From positions 1 to 64,000 of the forward strand of contig NZ_JBKDZH010000109.1 in the NCBI RefSeq assembly GCF_047971185.1: a stretch of DNA of 64,000 bases, written 5' to 3'. The position numbers and the translations under genes are program-made. The DNA is from Kluyvera sp047971185. GTDB lineage: Bacteria; Pseudomonadota; Gammaproteobacteria; Enterobacterales; Enterobacteriaceae. This document shows, piece by piece, positions 27,949 to 35,829 of this stretch. The first letter of the stretch is position 1, and every line of letters begins with the position of its first letter. Under the pieces are notes generated by a model. It was not told the origin of the DNA. It searched no databases and was given only the letters and a program-made list of their open reading frames with translations.

Positions 27949-28260
27949 TTAATACCGCCAGCGATACTTCAGCATATCAATTTGCCCGCTCCCCGACACC
28001 TGCACCCCTTCGGCCAAAAGCGCCTGCCGCTGGCGCTGAAGATCCGGGCCGGTGAGCGAGATGGCGCCATAACGATTGACCACCCGATACCACGGCAGCG
28101 TCGAGCCTTCCGGCAGGCGCTTGAGCACGCCTCCCACCTGACGCGCCGCGCGCGGAGAGCCTGCCAGCCGGGCCACCTCACCGTAGGTCGTCACGCAGCC
28201 TTCCGGGATTGAGGCGACGATTTGCCAGACGCGCTGAGGGAAAGAGTCGAAAGCATCCAT
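27949..28260 (-). CDS. atl: Alkyltransferase-like protein (Atl/YbaZ)
   Basis: 103 residues, an MGMT C-terminal-type domain with winged helix (PEGCVTTYGEVARLAGSPRAARQVG). The alkyl-acceptor Cys of true methyltransferases (PCHRV) is replaced by Trp, as in all Atl proteins. Here the following His is also changed, giving PWYRV. Atl proteins bind O6-alkylguanine and flag it for nucleotide excision repair without transferring the alkyl group. The N-terminal extension of E. coli YbaZ is absent. Confidence 0.92.
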   Translation of the reverse strand: MDAFDSFPQRVWQIVASIPEGCVTTYGEVARLAGSPRAARQVGGVLKRLPEGSTLPWYRVVNRYGAISLTGPDLQRQRQALLAEGVQVSGSGQIDMLKYRWRY

Positions 28261-28356
28261 AGTCAGTTCCTGAAAGCAGAACCTTCAGCATAATCAGCCT
28301 GATGCTCTCTGTGAAGGGGTGATTGCGCAAGAATCCAGCAGGCAGCAGCGGATAGC

Positions 28357-28385
28357 TTGCATTTGCCTGCTTCAGCAGGGATAAT
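28357..28385 (+). promoter_or_regulatory. sigma70 promoter of ffs
   Basis: TTGCAT (28357-28362), 17 nt, then GATAAT (28380-28385), followed by a GC-rich discriminator (GCGCCAGCGCG) typical of stable-RNA genes. The predicted start is about 24 nt upstream of mature 4.5S RNA, consistent with a processed 5' leader. Confidence 0.7.
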
Positions 28386-28416
28386 GCGCCAGCGCGTTGG
28401 GAACAACGCTCTCAAT

Positions 28417-28530
28417 GGGGGCTCTGTTGGTTCTCCCGCAACGCTACTCTGTTTACCAGGTCAGGTCCGGAAGGAAGCAGCCAAGGCAGATGACGCGTGT
28501 GCCGGGATGTAGCTGGCAGGGCCCCCACCC
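28417..28530 (+). ncRNA. ffs: 4.5S RNA (signal recognition particle RNA)
   Basis: 114 nt that appear identical to E. coli 4.5S RNA, from GGGGGCTCTG to GGGCCCCCACCC. The conserved domain IV with the Ffh-binding internal loops (GTCAGGTCCGGAAGGAAGCA) and the GGAA tetraloop is intact. The two ends pair to close the long hairpin. It partners with Ffh to target membrane proteins co-translationally. Confidence 0.99.
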
Positions 28531-28833
28531 ATTTGTACTTCCTCCTGTTTTTCACCTTCTTTTTAACGTTATTAGCCATGCTATCGCTGTGGTTATTTCG
28601 CCTGCGCGTCAATTAAATTTCATGTACTTGTAATAATACTGTCATGGATGTGTCATGAATTGTATTTAAATTAATATTGGGTATTTATATGGCTCAATGC
28701 GTTAAAAATATATTTGTGGAATGTGTTGTTAACTTCATGTATTAGTTATTACAGAAATAATACAGAACGCCATTTTGAGCGGGTTAACACACATCCGCGC
28801 ACGGGATGACGCGTGGCTACGGGAAGGGTAAAC
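28531..28833. other. AT-rich spacer between ffs and an accessory gene pair
   Basis: About 300 bp, clearly richer in A/T than the surroundings (especially 28610-28760). I find no convincing gene, RNA or terminator. It probably holds the promoter of the next two genes and marks the edge of inserted DNA. Confidence 0.5.
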
Positions 28834-29082
28834 ATGACAATTGCAGTGCTGAACGTAAAAATTGATGAGACCGTAAAAGAGAGACTTCGCCATTACGCTG
28901 AGGCCAATGGCCTGACCTTAGGGGCCGCGGCGGAGAAGCTGTTGCTGCTGGGCTTTACGGCAGAAGAAGAGGCGGGTGTAGGTGAAGATGACATCGATAG
29001 CCAGCATACGGAAGAAGATGTTGCACCATTCACACCTAAAGAAATCAAAGCGTTACGCAAACTCCTGAAGAAACGAAAATGA
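28834..29082 (+). CDS. Unrecognised 82-aa protein with ribbon-helix-helix-like N-terminus
   Basis: 82 residues from ATG 28834, with GGAAGGG at 28821-28827. I do not recognise the family. The first ~40 residues (a short beta strand VLNVKID, helix ETVKERLRHYAEANG, turn, helix TLGAAAEKLLLLGF) have the layout of a CopG/Arc-type RHH DNA-binding domain. A very acidic middle (45-63) and a Lys-rich end follow. It overlaps the next gene by 4 nt (ATGA), so the two form a coupled pair. It could be an antitoxin-like repressor, but nothing proves a toxin partner. Confidence 0.65.
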   Translation: MTIAVLNVKIDETVKERLRHYAEANGLTLGAAAEKLLLLGFTAEEEAGVGEDDIDSQHTEEDVAPFTPKEIKALRKLLKKRK

Positions 29083-29294
29083 AACAGCAACCGACAATAG
29101 CGTGTAACTATAGTGAAGCCTGCGATCTGTTACGCTCGGGCTATGTGAAACATGTGCTTCTCAACTGGAACGTGGGCAGCGATGAATTCTTTCGGATTGC
29201 CTCTGACTGGTGCGATACCGGCGCTAAAATTAAAAAAGAGGGAGAATCTTTCGTTATTTCACTGAAAGGCTTTCCGATCCCTCCGCAGCACTAA
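29079..29294 (+). CDS. Unrecognised 71-aa protein, coupled to the RHH-like gene
   Basis: 71 residues starting in the ATGA overlap with the upstream gene. No family is recognised. The pattern of a strand (HVLLNWNVGSD), a helix (FFRIASDWCDTG) and strands (AKIKKEGESFVISLKG) loosely resembles the TusA-like sulfurtransferase fold, but the catalytic CPxP cysteine is missing. Codon use is more A/T-rich than in the flanking core genes. Possible roles are a partner or toxin of the upstream protein, or a small sulfur-metabolism protein; all are guesses. Confidence 0.55.
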   Translation: MKQQPTIACNYSEACDLLRSGYVKHVLLNWNVGSDEFFRIASDWCDTGAKIKKEGESFVISLKGFPIPPQH

Positions 29295-29370
29295 TATATT
29301 CTTTTATCATCGCGAGTTTTTTAAAGAATATATCAGCGCCAGGCCAGTTTGTTATTGGGTTCGCGCGCGG

Positions 29371-30795
29371 TTAAATTATTTTCCGCAGTTTATTTGCGCC
29401 ATACTGGCCTGCTAATGTTGCCCATATTGGCTGTAGCGTGATAAACGCACGACGCAGCGTCTCGTCATCCAGGATAAAGGGGATGCGCAGGTTGCGTTCG
29501 CCGCTTCCGGCCAGGCCAAAGCGCGAACCCACGCCAATATGAATTCCGCTTCCTTCCGCGCGCGCGGCAAAACGCGTCGCCATCATTTCCGGTAGTTCGA
29601 CCCAAAACGAGAGCCCACCCTCCGGCTGCCTGAATTTCCACTGCGGAAAGTATTCCTGCATCAGCGATGCACACATGTCGCGACGCGCCTTTAGCTGATG
29701 GCGTCGGGCGGGTAGCAGCATCTCTTCATTTTCCAGCAGCCAGCAGGTGGCGAGCTGTTCCAGCAGCGGCGAGCCGAGATCCAGCGTATCCCGGGTTTGA
29801 ATTAAGGCGGCAATCGTGGAGGAGGAGGCGCGGATCCAGCCCAGCCGTAGCCCGCCCCAGAAGCTTTTTCCGGTTGAGCCGACGGTAATAATCGGCGCTT
29901 TGTCATTGAAGGACGCCAGCGGCGGCGGCGGCGGGGCGTTGTACCATAAATCGACCATGGTTTCATCGACCACCAGCGTCGTGCAGGTATGAGCGGCGAG
30001 ATCGGCCACCACCTGCCGCGTCGCGCTGTCCATACAGCGGCCCGTGGGGTTTTGAAAATCGGGCATCAGATAGGCCAGACGCGGCGCGGTCTGGGCAATA
30101 ATGGCGGCCAGCCCATCGGTGTCCCAGCCGCTATCCGGTAGCGGCAGCGCCACCGGGCGGCAGGAGGCCCCCTCGATGGCGGAAATGGCGAGCGGATAGG
30201 TCGGCGTTTCCACCACCACCCGATCGCCCGGCCCGGTCAGATAGCGCAGAATCAGCGCCAGACCGCTCACCGCGCCGTTCACCAGCATGATTTCATCGGC
30301 ATGGGTCGGCAGGCCGCGCGCGCAATAGCGTTGGGCGATAGCCTCGCGCAGCGCAGGCAGGCCGTGCTGATCGTAGCCGGTCAGGGTCAGATACCCCGGC
30401 AGCATCGACAGCGCGTGGCTGTAGGCCTGATGGATTTCAGCACCGGCGGCCAGCGCGGCGGTGGAAAGATCCAGCGTTGGCGCAGCGCTGATTCGCGGTG
30501 AGCGCGGGTAGCTTTCCCCCGCCAGTTTTACCGTCGAGCCGCTGCCCTGACGACTCTGCACGAAGCCTTCATCGCGCAGCTGCGCCAGCGCGCTGGCAAT
30601 AGTGGTACGGCTGACGCCCAGCGCGCTGGCAAATTCACGCTCCCCCGGCAGGCGGGTATTGAGCGGCAGCCGGCCATCGAGGATCAGCAGCCGCAGCGCG
30701 TCGGTAAGCTGCCGCCAGAGCGGCGTCGATGAGGGATTTTCCTGCCACTGGCCGAGCAGGCGAACTAACGATTGGGTGGCGGAACGTCGACGCAT
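29371..30795 (-). CDS. MocR-family regulator (GntR HTH plus aminotransferase domain), YczR-type
   Basis: 474 residues. The N-terminal GntR winged helix (about 15-85: LPGEREFASALGVSRTTIASAL) is joined to a fold-type I aminotransferase domain, with the PLP lysine in VGSTGKSFWGGLR and YLMPDFQNPTG upstream. It is divergent from a YczE-like membrane protein gene across 90 bp holding a palindrome. This pairing is the YczR-YczE arrangement described by comparative genomics of MocR regulators. It therefore probably binds PLP and controls the neighbouring gene. Confidence 0.85.
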   Translation of the reverse strand: MRRRSATQSLVRLLGQWQENPSSTPLWRQLTDALRLLILDGRLPLNTRLPGEREFASALGVSRTTIASALAQLRDEGFVQSRQGSGSTVKLAGESYPRSPRISAAPTLDLSTAALAAGAEIHQAYSHALSMLPGYLTLTGYDQHGLPALREAIAQRYCARGLPTHADEIMLVNGAVSGLALILRYLTGPGDRVVVETPTYPLAISAIEGASCRPVALPLPDSGWDTDGLAAIIAQTAPRLAYLMPDFQNPTGRCMDSATRQVVADLAAHTCTTLVVDETMVDLWYNAPPPPPLASFNDKAPIITVGSTGKSFWGGLRLGWIRASSSTIAALIQTRDTLDLGSPLLEQLATCWLLENEEMLLPARRHQLKARRDMCASLMQEYFPQWKFRQPEGGLSFWVELPEMMATRFAARAEGSGIHIGVGSRFGLAGSGERNLRIPFILDDETLRRAFITLQPIWATLAGQYGANKLRKII

Positions 30796-30804
30796 CGGTG
30801 CAGT

Positions 30805-30822
30805 CCACTTTTTAAAAACTGG
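30805..30822. promoter_or_regulatory. Palindromic operator between the MocR regulator and the YczE-like gene
   Basis: CCACTTTTTAAAAACTGG is an 18-bp dyad with 8 of 9 pairs matching. It is centred in the divergent intergenic region, and a CATAAT hexamer (30831-30836) lies just to its right. It is the natural candidate site for the adjacent MocR protein. Confidence 0.5.
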
Positions 30823-30885
30823 TCATTAATCATAATGCCATTTTTGTCGATGATGAAAGCATCAAAACGACAGGCAGAGGTATTT

Positions 30886-31500
30886 ATGTTACGCCGACTG
30901 ATTCAGCTTTATATCGGGTTAATTCTCTACGGCGTCTCGACCGCCGTGTACGTGCGCGCCAATCTGGGGGCCGATCCGTGGAACGTTTTTCACCTTGGCG
31001 TCGCCGGGCTGGCGTCGCTGGATATTGGCATGGTGATGATCCTCACCGGCGCGGCGGTGCTGCTGCTGTGGATCCCGCTGCGCCAGCGCCCCGGGCTGGG
31101 GACCATCAGCAACGTGATTGTGCTGGGGCTGGCGGCGGACGCGACGCTGTCGCTGATGCCGCCGCTGGAGACGCTATGGGTACGCGCCGTGCTGCTGCTG
31201 CTGGCGGTGGTTCTCAACGCGCTGGCCACCGGAATGTACATCGGCGCGGGGTTTGGCGCGGGCCCGCGCGACGGGCTGATGACTGGCATTCACGCGCGGA
31301 CCGGCTGGCCGATCCGGCGGATTCGCACCACTATTGAAATTTCGGTTCTGCTGATAGGTATCGTGCTGGGCGGCGCGTTTGGCGTGGGGACCGTGCTGTA
31401 CGCGCTGGCCATTGGCCCACTGATTCAGATTTGCCTGCCGTGGTTTCAACTGCCCCGCGCCGCGCCGCCGGTGCCGCTCCAGGCCGGGCAGCCCTCCTGA
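30886..31500 (+). CDS. YczE/YyaS/YitT-family integral membrane protein
   Basis: 204 residues from ATG 30886 after AGAGG. Five to six hydrophobic helices are seen. The conserved motifs GVSTAVYVRANLGADPWNVF and GAGFGAGPRDGLMTG, two internal GADPW/GAGPRDG-type repeats, are typical of the YczE family. The transported substrate is unknown. Because MocR regulators respond to PLP or amino compounds, a vitamer or amino-acid-related role is plausible but unproven. It is convergent with rcnA. Confidence 0.82.
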   Translation: MLRRLIQLYIGLILYGVSTAVYVRANLGADPWNVFHLGVAGLASLDIGMVMILTGAAVLLLWIPLRQRPGLGTISNVIVLGLAADATLSLMPPLETLWVRAVLLLLAVVLNALATGMYIGAGFGAGPRDGLMTGIHARTGWPIRRIRTTIEISVLLIGIVLGGAFGVGTVLYALAIGPLIQICLPWFQLPRAAPPVPLQAGQPS

Positions 31501-31501
31501 G

Positions 31502-31534
31502 CAAAACGGCATCAGACCAGCGCGCTGATGCCGT
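31502..31534 (-). terminator. Terminator hairpin at the 3' end of rcnA
   Basis: ACGGCATCAG (31506-31515) pairs perfectly with CTGATGCCGT (31525-31534), with TTTTGC following on the reverse strand. The stem overlaps the last codons of rcnA. Confidence 0.65.
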
Positions 31535-32321
31535 GTGCCATCATGTACAGCCCGACCAGAATAATCAGCGCGCCGGAAAACCACGGTGCTTTACGCGACA
31601 GTTCGCCAAACCCGCTCCAGCGTTTGCTGACGTGCTTGAGGCCGATGGCGGCAATTGCGCCGGACGCCACCAGCGTCAGCGCCAGCCCGACGCTGAAGCT
31701 CAATACCAGCGTGGCCCCCAGCGCAACGTGCTTGAGCTGCAGACAGATCAGCAGAATGGTGATTGATGCCGGGCAGGGGATCAGGCCGCCGGTCAGGCCA
31801 AACAGCACGATCTGCCCGGTGGTGACGTCCTGACCTTTAAAGCGACGGTTGATCTCTTCGGCGTGGGCGCGCTGATGCGCATCCTGCCAGTCGGCATCGA
31901 CCAGATTAGCGTGGGTGTGATGATGGTCATGATGGTGATGGTCATGATCGTGATGTTCATGATGATGATCGTGCGCACCGTGCGACTCACGCCAGGTGCG
32001 CCACAGCATCCACAGGGCGATGGCAATAATGATTATCCCGGACAGCAGCTGAAACCACGGCTCGGCGGTTTGCGCGTCCCAGTCGCGGCCAAACCACATG
32101 CCCGCCATCGCGATAACCCAGACCACTACCGTGTGCGACAGCGTCGCCGCCAGCCCCAGCAGAACCGCCTGCTTTAACGTGCCGCGGATGGCGACGATAA
32201 AGGCCGCCATCATCGTTTTTGAGTGGCCCGGCTCCAGGCCGTGCAGCGCACCAAGCAGAATGGCGCCGGGAATAAAGAACCAGGCATTGCCCTGTTGTAA
32301 GAGTGTGGTGAAGTCGGTCAT
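31512..32321 (-). CDS. rcnA: Nickel/cobalt efflux protein RcnA
   Basis: 269 residues (E. coli 274). Six membrane helices with the NiCoT-type motifs HGLEPGHSKTMMAAF in helix 2 and GLTGGLIPCPASITILL. A His/Asp-rich cytoplasmic loop lies at about residues 113-137 (clusters such as HHHEHHDHDHHHHDHHH). It exports Ni(II) and Co(II) across the inner membrane. It is divergent from its repressor gene rcnR, with two RcnR boxes between them. Confidence 0.95.
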   Translation of the reverse strand: MTDFTTLLQQGNAWFFIPGAILLGALHGLEPGHSKTMMAAFIVAIRGTLKQAVLLGLAATLSHTVVVWVIAMAGMWFGRDWDAQTAEPWFQLLSGIIIIAIALWMLWRTWRESHGAHDHHHEHHDHDHHHHDHHHTHANLVDADWQDAHQRAHAEEINRRFKGQDVTTGQIVLFGLTGGLIPCPASITILLICLQLKHVALGATLVLSFSVGLALTLVASGAIAAIGLKHVSKRWSGFGELSRKAPWFSGALIILVGLYMMAHGISALV

Positions 32322-32357
32322 CGCGGTCAGGATCCTTGCAAAAAAGTGAATGCACTA

Positions 32358-32393
32358 TACTCCCTCCCAGTAGGTGTATACTACCCCCAAGTA
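32358..32393. promoter_or_regulatory. Tandem RcnR operators
   Basis: TACTCCCTCCCAGTA (32358-32372) and TACTACCCCCAAGTA (32379-32393) both fit the TACT-(G/C run)-AGTA consensus of RcnR. Their centres are 21 bp apart, two helical turns, in the rcnA/rcnR divergent region. Confidence 0.88.
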
Positions 32394-32455
32394 TAAAAAT
32401 ACGCAGCGCAGGCCGCCCGTGGTATGCTTGCGCGGTGTAAAGAAAGGATCCCGCA

Positions 32456-32728
32456 ATGTCACATACCGTTCGCCACAAGAAGATGTTATTGACGCGCCTG
32501 AAGAAAATTCAGGGGCAGAGCGCCGCGCTGGAAAAAATGCTCAACCGCGACCACGAGTGCGCCGAGGTGTTACAACAGCTGGCGGCGATTCGCGGGGCGG
32601 TTAACGGCATGATGATGCAGGTGATTCAGGGTCATCTCACCGATCACGTGGTGAAAGAGCCCGAAGAGACGCAGCGTGAAGCCGATCTCGAGGTGGTGAT
32701 GCAGGTGATCAAGTCCTATCTGAAGTAG
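32456..32728 (+). CDS. rcnR: Ni(II)/Co(II)-responsive repressor RcnR
   Basis: 90 residues of the CsoR/RcnR (DUF156) family. The metal ligands defined for E. coli RcnR are all present: His3, Cys35, His60 and His64. It represses rcnA and itself until bound by nickel or cobalt. Its 3' end overlaps the convergent pdeB gene by 20 nt. Confidence 0.95.
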   Translation: MSHTVRHKKMLLTRLKKIQGQSAALEKMLNRDHECAEVLQQLAAIRGAVNGMMMQVIQGHLTDHVVKEPEETQREADLEVVMQVIKSYLK

Positions 32729-34286
32729 CGTGTTCCCGCAGATTGTTTTCCGCCCACAGAATAAACGCCTCTTTGGGTAAGGCTTTGCTATAAAGCCAGC
32801 CTTGCCCAAACTGGACGCCGTGCTCGTGCAGCCACTGCGCCTGACACGGCGTTTCAATACCTTCCGCCACCACGTTCAGCTGTAGCGTTTTCGCCATCTC
32901 AATGATGTACGGCGTCACCTGCGCGTATTCCAGCGCGTCAACGAAGGATTTATCCAGCTTTAAGGTATCGACCTCCAGATCCTGGAGATAGCGCAGGCTG
33001 GAGTAGCCGGTGCCGAAATCATCGATATAAATGGCGTGCCCGGCCTGACGGTAGGCGGTAATCGCCGGCAGCGTGGTTTTCGGGTCGGCAAAGCCGCGCT
33101 CGGTCAGCTCCAGCGCCACCTGCTGCGGCTGTACCTGCCAGACGCGCAGCTGCTGGTGCAGTAGGGTTTGCAGCACCACGGAATGAAAATCGGCGACCGA
33201 CAGGTTAATGGATACGTGCAGCTCAGGGTGCAGGCTCAGCCATTTTCCCAGGTCACGAAACACCGTTTTCACTACGCTTTCGGTGAGGTCGGTAATCAGC
33301 CCGGACTGTTCGGCAAGGGGGATAAATATTTCCGGTGAGAGATAGCTGCCGTCCGGCTGCTTCCAGCGCGCCAGCGCCTCGCAGCCGACCACTTTTCCGT
33401 CGCTTATTGATACGATGGGTTGATAATAAACGGAAATATCGGCGTTATTCAGCGCGTCCTGCATTCGCTGGCGCGGCGATTGCAGCCGTTTGAGCACCCG
33501 CAAAATCAGCCAGCTGGCCAGCAGACTGAGCAGCATACCGACCGGCACCCAAATCATCAGCTGGTGGCGTAAACGCTCGGTCAGCGGCAGGGTGGAAGAC
33601 CAGGTCATGATCGCGACCTGCAGGTCAGGGAACTGGCGCACGGTGTAGACGGTGTTGTTGTGGGTCAACGACTCCAGGTGCTCCTGTTTGATGCGTTGCC
33701 AGGCCTGATGATCCAGCGCCGCGCTGCTGGCGAGCACGCGGTTGTTGTGCGTGCTGATCAGCGCCACCTGGGTAGCCGAGTTGGAAAAGGGAATGACGTC
33801 GATAAACGAGATGGGGTCAATAATCACCATGTGGCGATCGGATGCGAAGGCTGCCATCGAACGGCGGATGCCTAAATCGTTATATTCGGTATACCAGGCA
33901 CGGTATCCCGTGGGAATAATCCGGTCTGGTTGGGGAAAGGTAAAGTCGCGGCCGTTACTTTCCAGCGAGGAACATTTGACGGTGAGCCCGTCGAGGTACA
34001 GGACTTCCTGAATATAGCGCCAGGAGTAGGCGAGGCGACGCATTGCCTGCAGGTGCTCTGCGCCGCATCCGAACTCTTTCAGCGAGTCCATCTCCCGCAG
34101 CGCGCCTCTGGCCTGGTCCATCACCTGTTCCGTGCGCATAAATACACGGGAGGCGTAGGCCTCCTGCTCATCAATAAACTGATTGTGCGCTTCACGCTGG
34201 GCGAGCCAGATACTGAGCAGTATCGGCAGAAAAATGGCCACGATAAGCACGCCGGTTATCAGACCGACCAGATGTCGAGTTGTCAC
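32709..34286 (-). CDS. pdeB: CSS-motif cyclic-di-GMP phosphodiesterase PdeB (YlaB)
   Basis: 525 residues (E. coli 516). Two membrane helices (about 8-28 and 235-260) flank a periplasmic CSS domain with a Cys around residue 74 and CSS around 105. A C-terminal EAL domain follows. Catalytic motifs are complete: CEALARWK, the Asn in SINLS, ELTERGF, IDDFGTGYSS, a Lys in LKLDKSF and EGIET. It should hydrolyse c-di-GMP; CSS-type enzymes are controlled by periplasmic disulfide formation. Position before ylaC and maa matches E. coli. Confidence 0.93.
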   Translation of the reverse strand: MTTRHLVGLITGVLIVAIFLPILLSIWLAQREAHNQFIDEQEAYASRVFMRTEQVMDQARGALREMDSLKEFGCGAEHLQAMRRLAYSWRYIQEVLYLDGLTVKCSSLESNGRDFTFPQPDRIIPTGYRAWYTEYNDLGIRRSMAAFASDRHMVIIDPISFIDVIPFSNSATQVALISTHNNRVLASSAALDHQAWQRIKQEHLESLTHNNTVYTVRQFPDLQVAIMTWSSTLPLTERLRHQLMIWVPVGMLLSLLASWLILRVLKRLQSPRQRMQDALNNADISVYYQPIVSISDGKVVGCEALARWKQPDGSYLSPEIFIPLAEQSGLITDLTESVVKTVFRDLGKWLSLHPELHVSINLSVADFHSVVLQTLLHQQLRVWQVQPQQVALELTERGFADPKTTLPAITAYRQAGHAIYIDDFGTGYSSLRYLQDLEVDTLKLDKSFVDALEYAQVTPYIIEMAKTLQLNVVAEGIETPCQAQWLHEHGVQFGQGWLYSKALPKEAFILWAENNLREHATSDRT

Positions 34287-34381
34287 TGCCAGTCCTTATC
34301 CTGGGCTAATTACAGCAAGTATACCTGACAATCCATGCGCTTATTATGCGAAATCGCTTCGTTTGCCCGATTGGTGGGCTG

Positions 34382-35053
34382 TTAGCGCCGATGCGCCAGC
34401 GAACGGACCAGTCGATCGCCCCCCATCTGCACGCCCTGTACCATCAGCACCAGAATCAGCACCGTGCCGACCATAATCTGATCGTTAAATCGCTGATAGC
34501 CGTAGCGAATGGCTAAATCGCCCAGCCCGCCGCCGCCGATAACGCCGGCCATGGAGGAGAAGCCTATCAGCATCACGATCGTTAAGGTCGTCGCGGCCAG
34601 CAGTGCGGGCAGAGCTTCCGGCAGCAGCGCTTTGGCGATGACGTGCCAGGCGCTGCCGCCCATCGACAGCACCGCCTCAATTCGCCCGTAATCCACTTCA
34701 TCCAGCGCGCTTTCGGTCAGGCGGGCGAAGAAGGGAAACGCGCCGATAGTGATGGGCACGATGGCGGCGGTGCTGCCGAGGGTGGTGCCCACCAGCAGGC
34801 GGGTGAAGGGGATCAGCGCAATCAACAGCACAATAAACGGCAGCGAGCGCCCGGTGTTGATGATGGCCCCCAGCACGGCGTTTAGACGCGGCATGGGCAC
34901 CAGCCCCTGGCGGCGCGAGATAAACAGCAGCACGCCTAGCGGCAGACCGATCAATACGGTAAACAGCGCCGCCAGGCCGACCATATACAGCGTCTCCAGC
35001 GTACCGTTGACCAGCAGCGGCCATAAATCTTCCCAGCTCATGCGACTATGCAT
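34382..35053 (-). CDS. Methionine-type ABC transporter permease (MetI family)
   Basis: 223 residues with five to six membrane helices and the EAA-type loop ALDEVDYGRIEAVLSMGGSAWHVI. It resembles MetI in length and sequence. It overlaps the ATPase gene by 16 nt and is the last gene of a four-gene leftward operon (oxygenase, binding protein, ATPase, permease). The backbone metNIQ genes of enterobacteria lie elsewhere, so this is a paralogous system. Its substrate is probably a methionine derivative or another organosulfur compound, judging by context. Confidence 0.85.
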   Translation of the reverse strand: MHSRMSWEDLWPLLVNGTLETLYMVGLAALFTVLIGLPLGVLLFISRRQGLVPMPRLNAVLGAIINTGRSLPFIVLLIALIPFTRLLVGTTLGSTAAIVPITIGAFPFFARLTESALDEVDYGRIEAVLSMGGSAWHVIAKALLPEALPALLAATTLTIVMLIGFSSMAGVIGGGGLGDLAIRYGYQRFNDQIMVGTVLILVLMVQGVQMGGDRLVRSLAHRR

Positions 35054-35829
35054 AATTGCCTCCTGTCCAGACCGTGACGCGCGAGGAACCGGCGCTCTTC
35101 GTCGCCGTCACCCAGTAAAATATCCCGCAGGCGCGACCAGGGAGAGGCGAGCAGGTCGGCGATTTTGCCGCTCTCCTGCAGCTCGCCGCCTTCCAGCAGC
35201 GCCGCGTGATCGCACAGATTTTTCACCACCTCCAGCTGGTGGGTGATGAGCACAATCGTCAGCCCGAGCTGTTGGTTAATGGTCTCCAGCAGCGCCAGCA
35301 CGCTGGCGGTGGTTTCGGCGTCGAGCGCGCTGGTGGCTTCATCGCACAGCAGCACATCCGGTTCCGCCGCCAGCGCGCGGGCGATGCCGACGCGCTGCTT
35401 TTGGCCGCCGGATAGCTGGGATGGGAAGGCATCGGCTTTGTCGCTCAGCCCCACCAGCGCCAGCAGCTCTGCGACGCGCGCTTGCCGCAGCGCCTTTGCA
35501 ACGCCCGCAATCTCCAGCGGCACTGCGACGTTATCCGCAACGCTGCGGGCGTGCAGCAGGTTGAAGTGCTGAAAAATCATGCCGGTTCGCAGACGATGGG
35601 CGCGAAGCTGTGCCTTGTCGTACTGGGCGATATCTTCGCCGTTGAACAGGATGCGGCCCGCGCTGGGCCGCTCCAGGAGGTTCAGACAGCGGATCAGGGT
35701 ACTTTTTCCCGCGCCGCTGCGCCCGAGTATCCCGTAAATCGCCCCTTTCGGAACGTTAAACGACACGTTGTTGAGTGCCGGTTGGCCGCCTCCGGCATAC
35801 TGCTTGCTCAGCCCTTCAATGACGATCAT
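35038..35829 (-). CDS. Methionine-type ABC transporter ATPase (MetN family, short form)
   Basis: 263 residues with Walker A GRSGAGKST, signature LSGGQKQR, Walker B VLLCDEATSALD and switch His in LITHQ. Standard MetN is about 343 residues and carries a C-terminal NIL domain for methionine trans-inhibition. Here the protein ends shortly after the ATPase core, so that regulatory domain is missing. It overlaps the binding-protein gene by 4 nt and the permease by 16 nt. Confidence 0.87.
   Translation of the reverse strand: MIVIEGLSKQYAGGGQPALNNVSFNVPKGAIYGILGRSGAGKSTLIRCLNLLERPSAGRILFNGEDIAQYDKAQLRAHRLRTGMIFQHFNLLHARSVADNVAVPLEIAGVAKALRQARVAELLALVGLSDKADAFPSQLSGGQKQRVGIARALAAEPDVLLCDEATSALDAETTASVLALLETINQQLGLTIVLITHQLEVVKNLCDHAALLEGGELQESGKIADLLASPWSRLRDILLGDGDEERRFLARHGLDRRQLCIVA

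Noticed and set aside
28397..28633. Open frame covering the ffs locus
   Set aside because: The sequence is the 4.5S RNA gene; the frame is accidental.
31863..31990. Repeat-like ATGGTCATGATGGTGATGG stretch resembling a microsatellite
   Set aside because: It is the coding sequence of the His-rich metal-binding loop of rcnA on the other strand.
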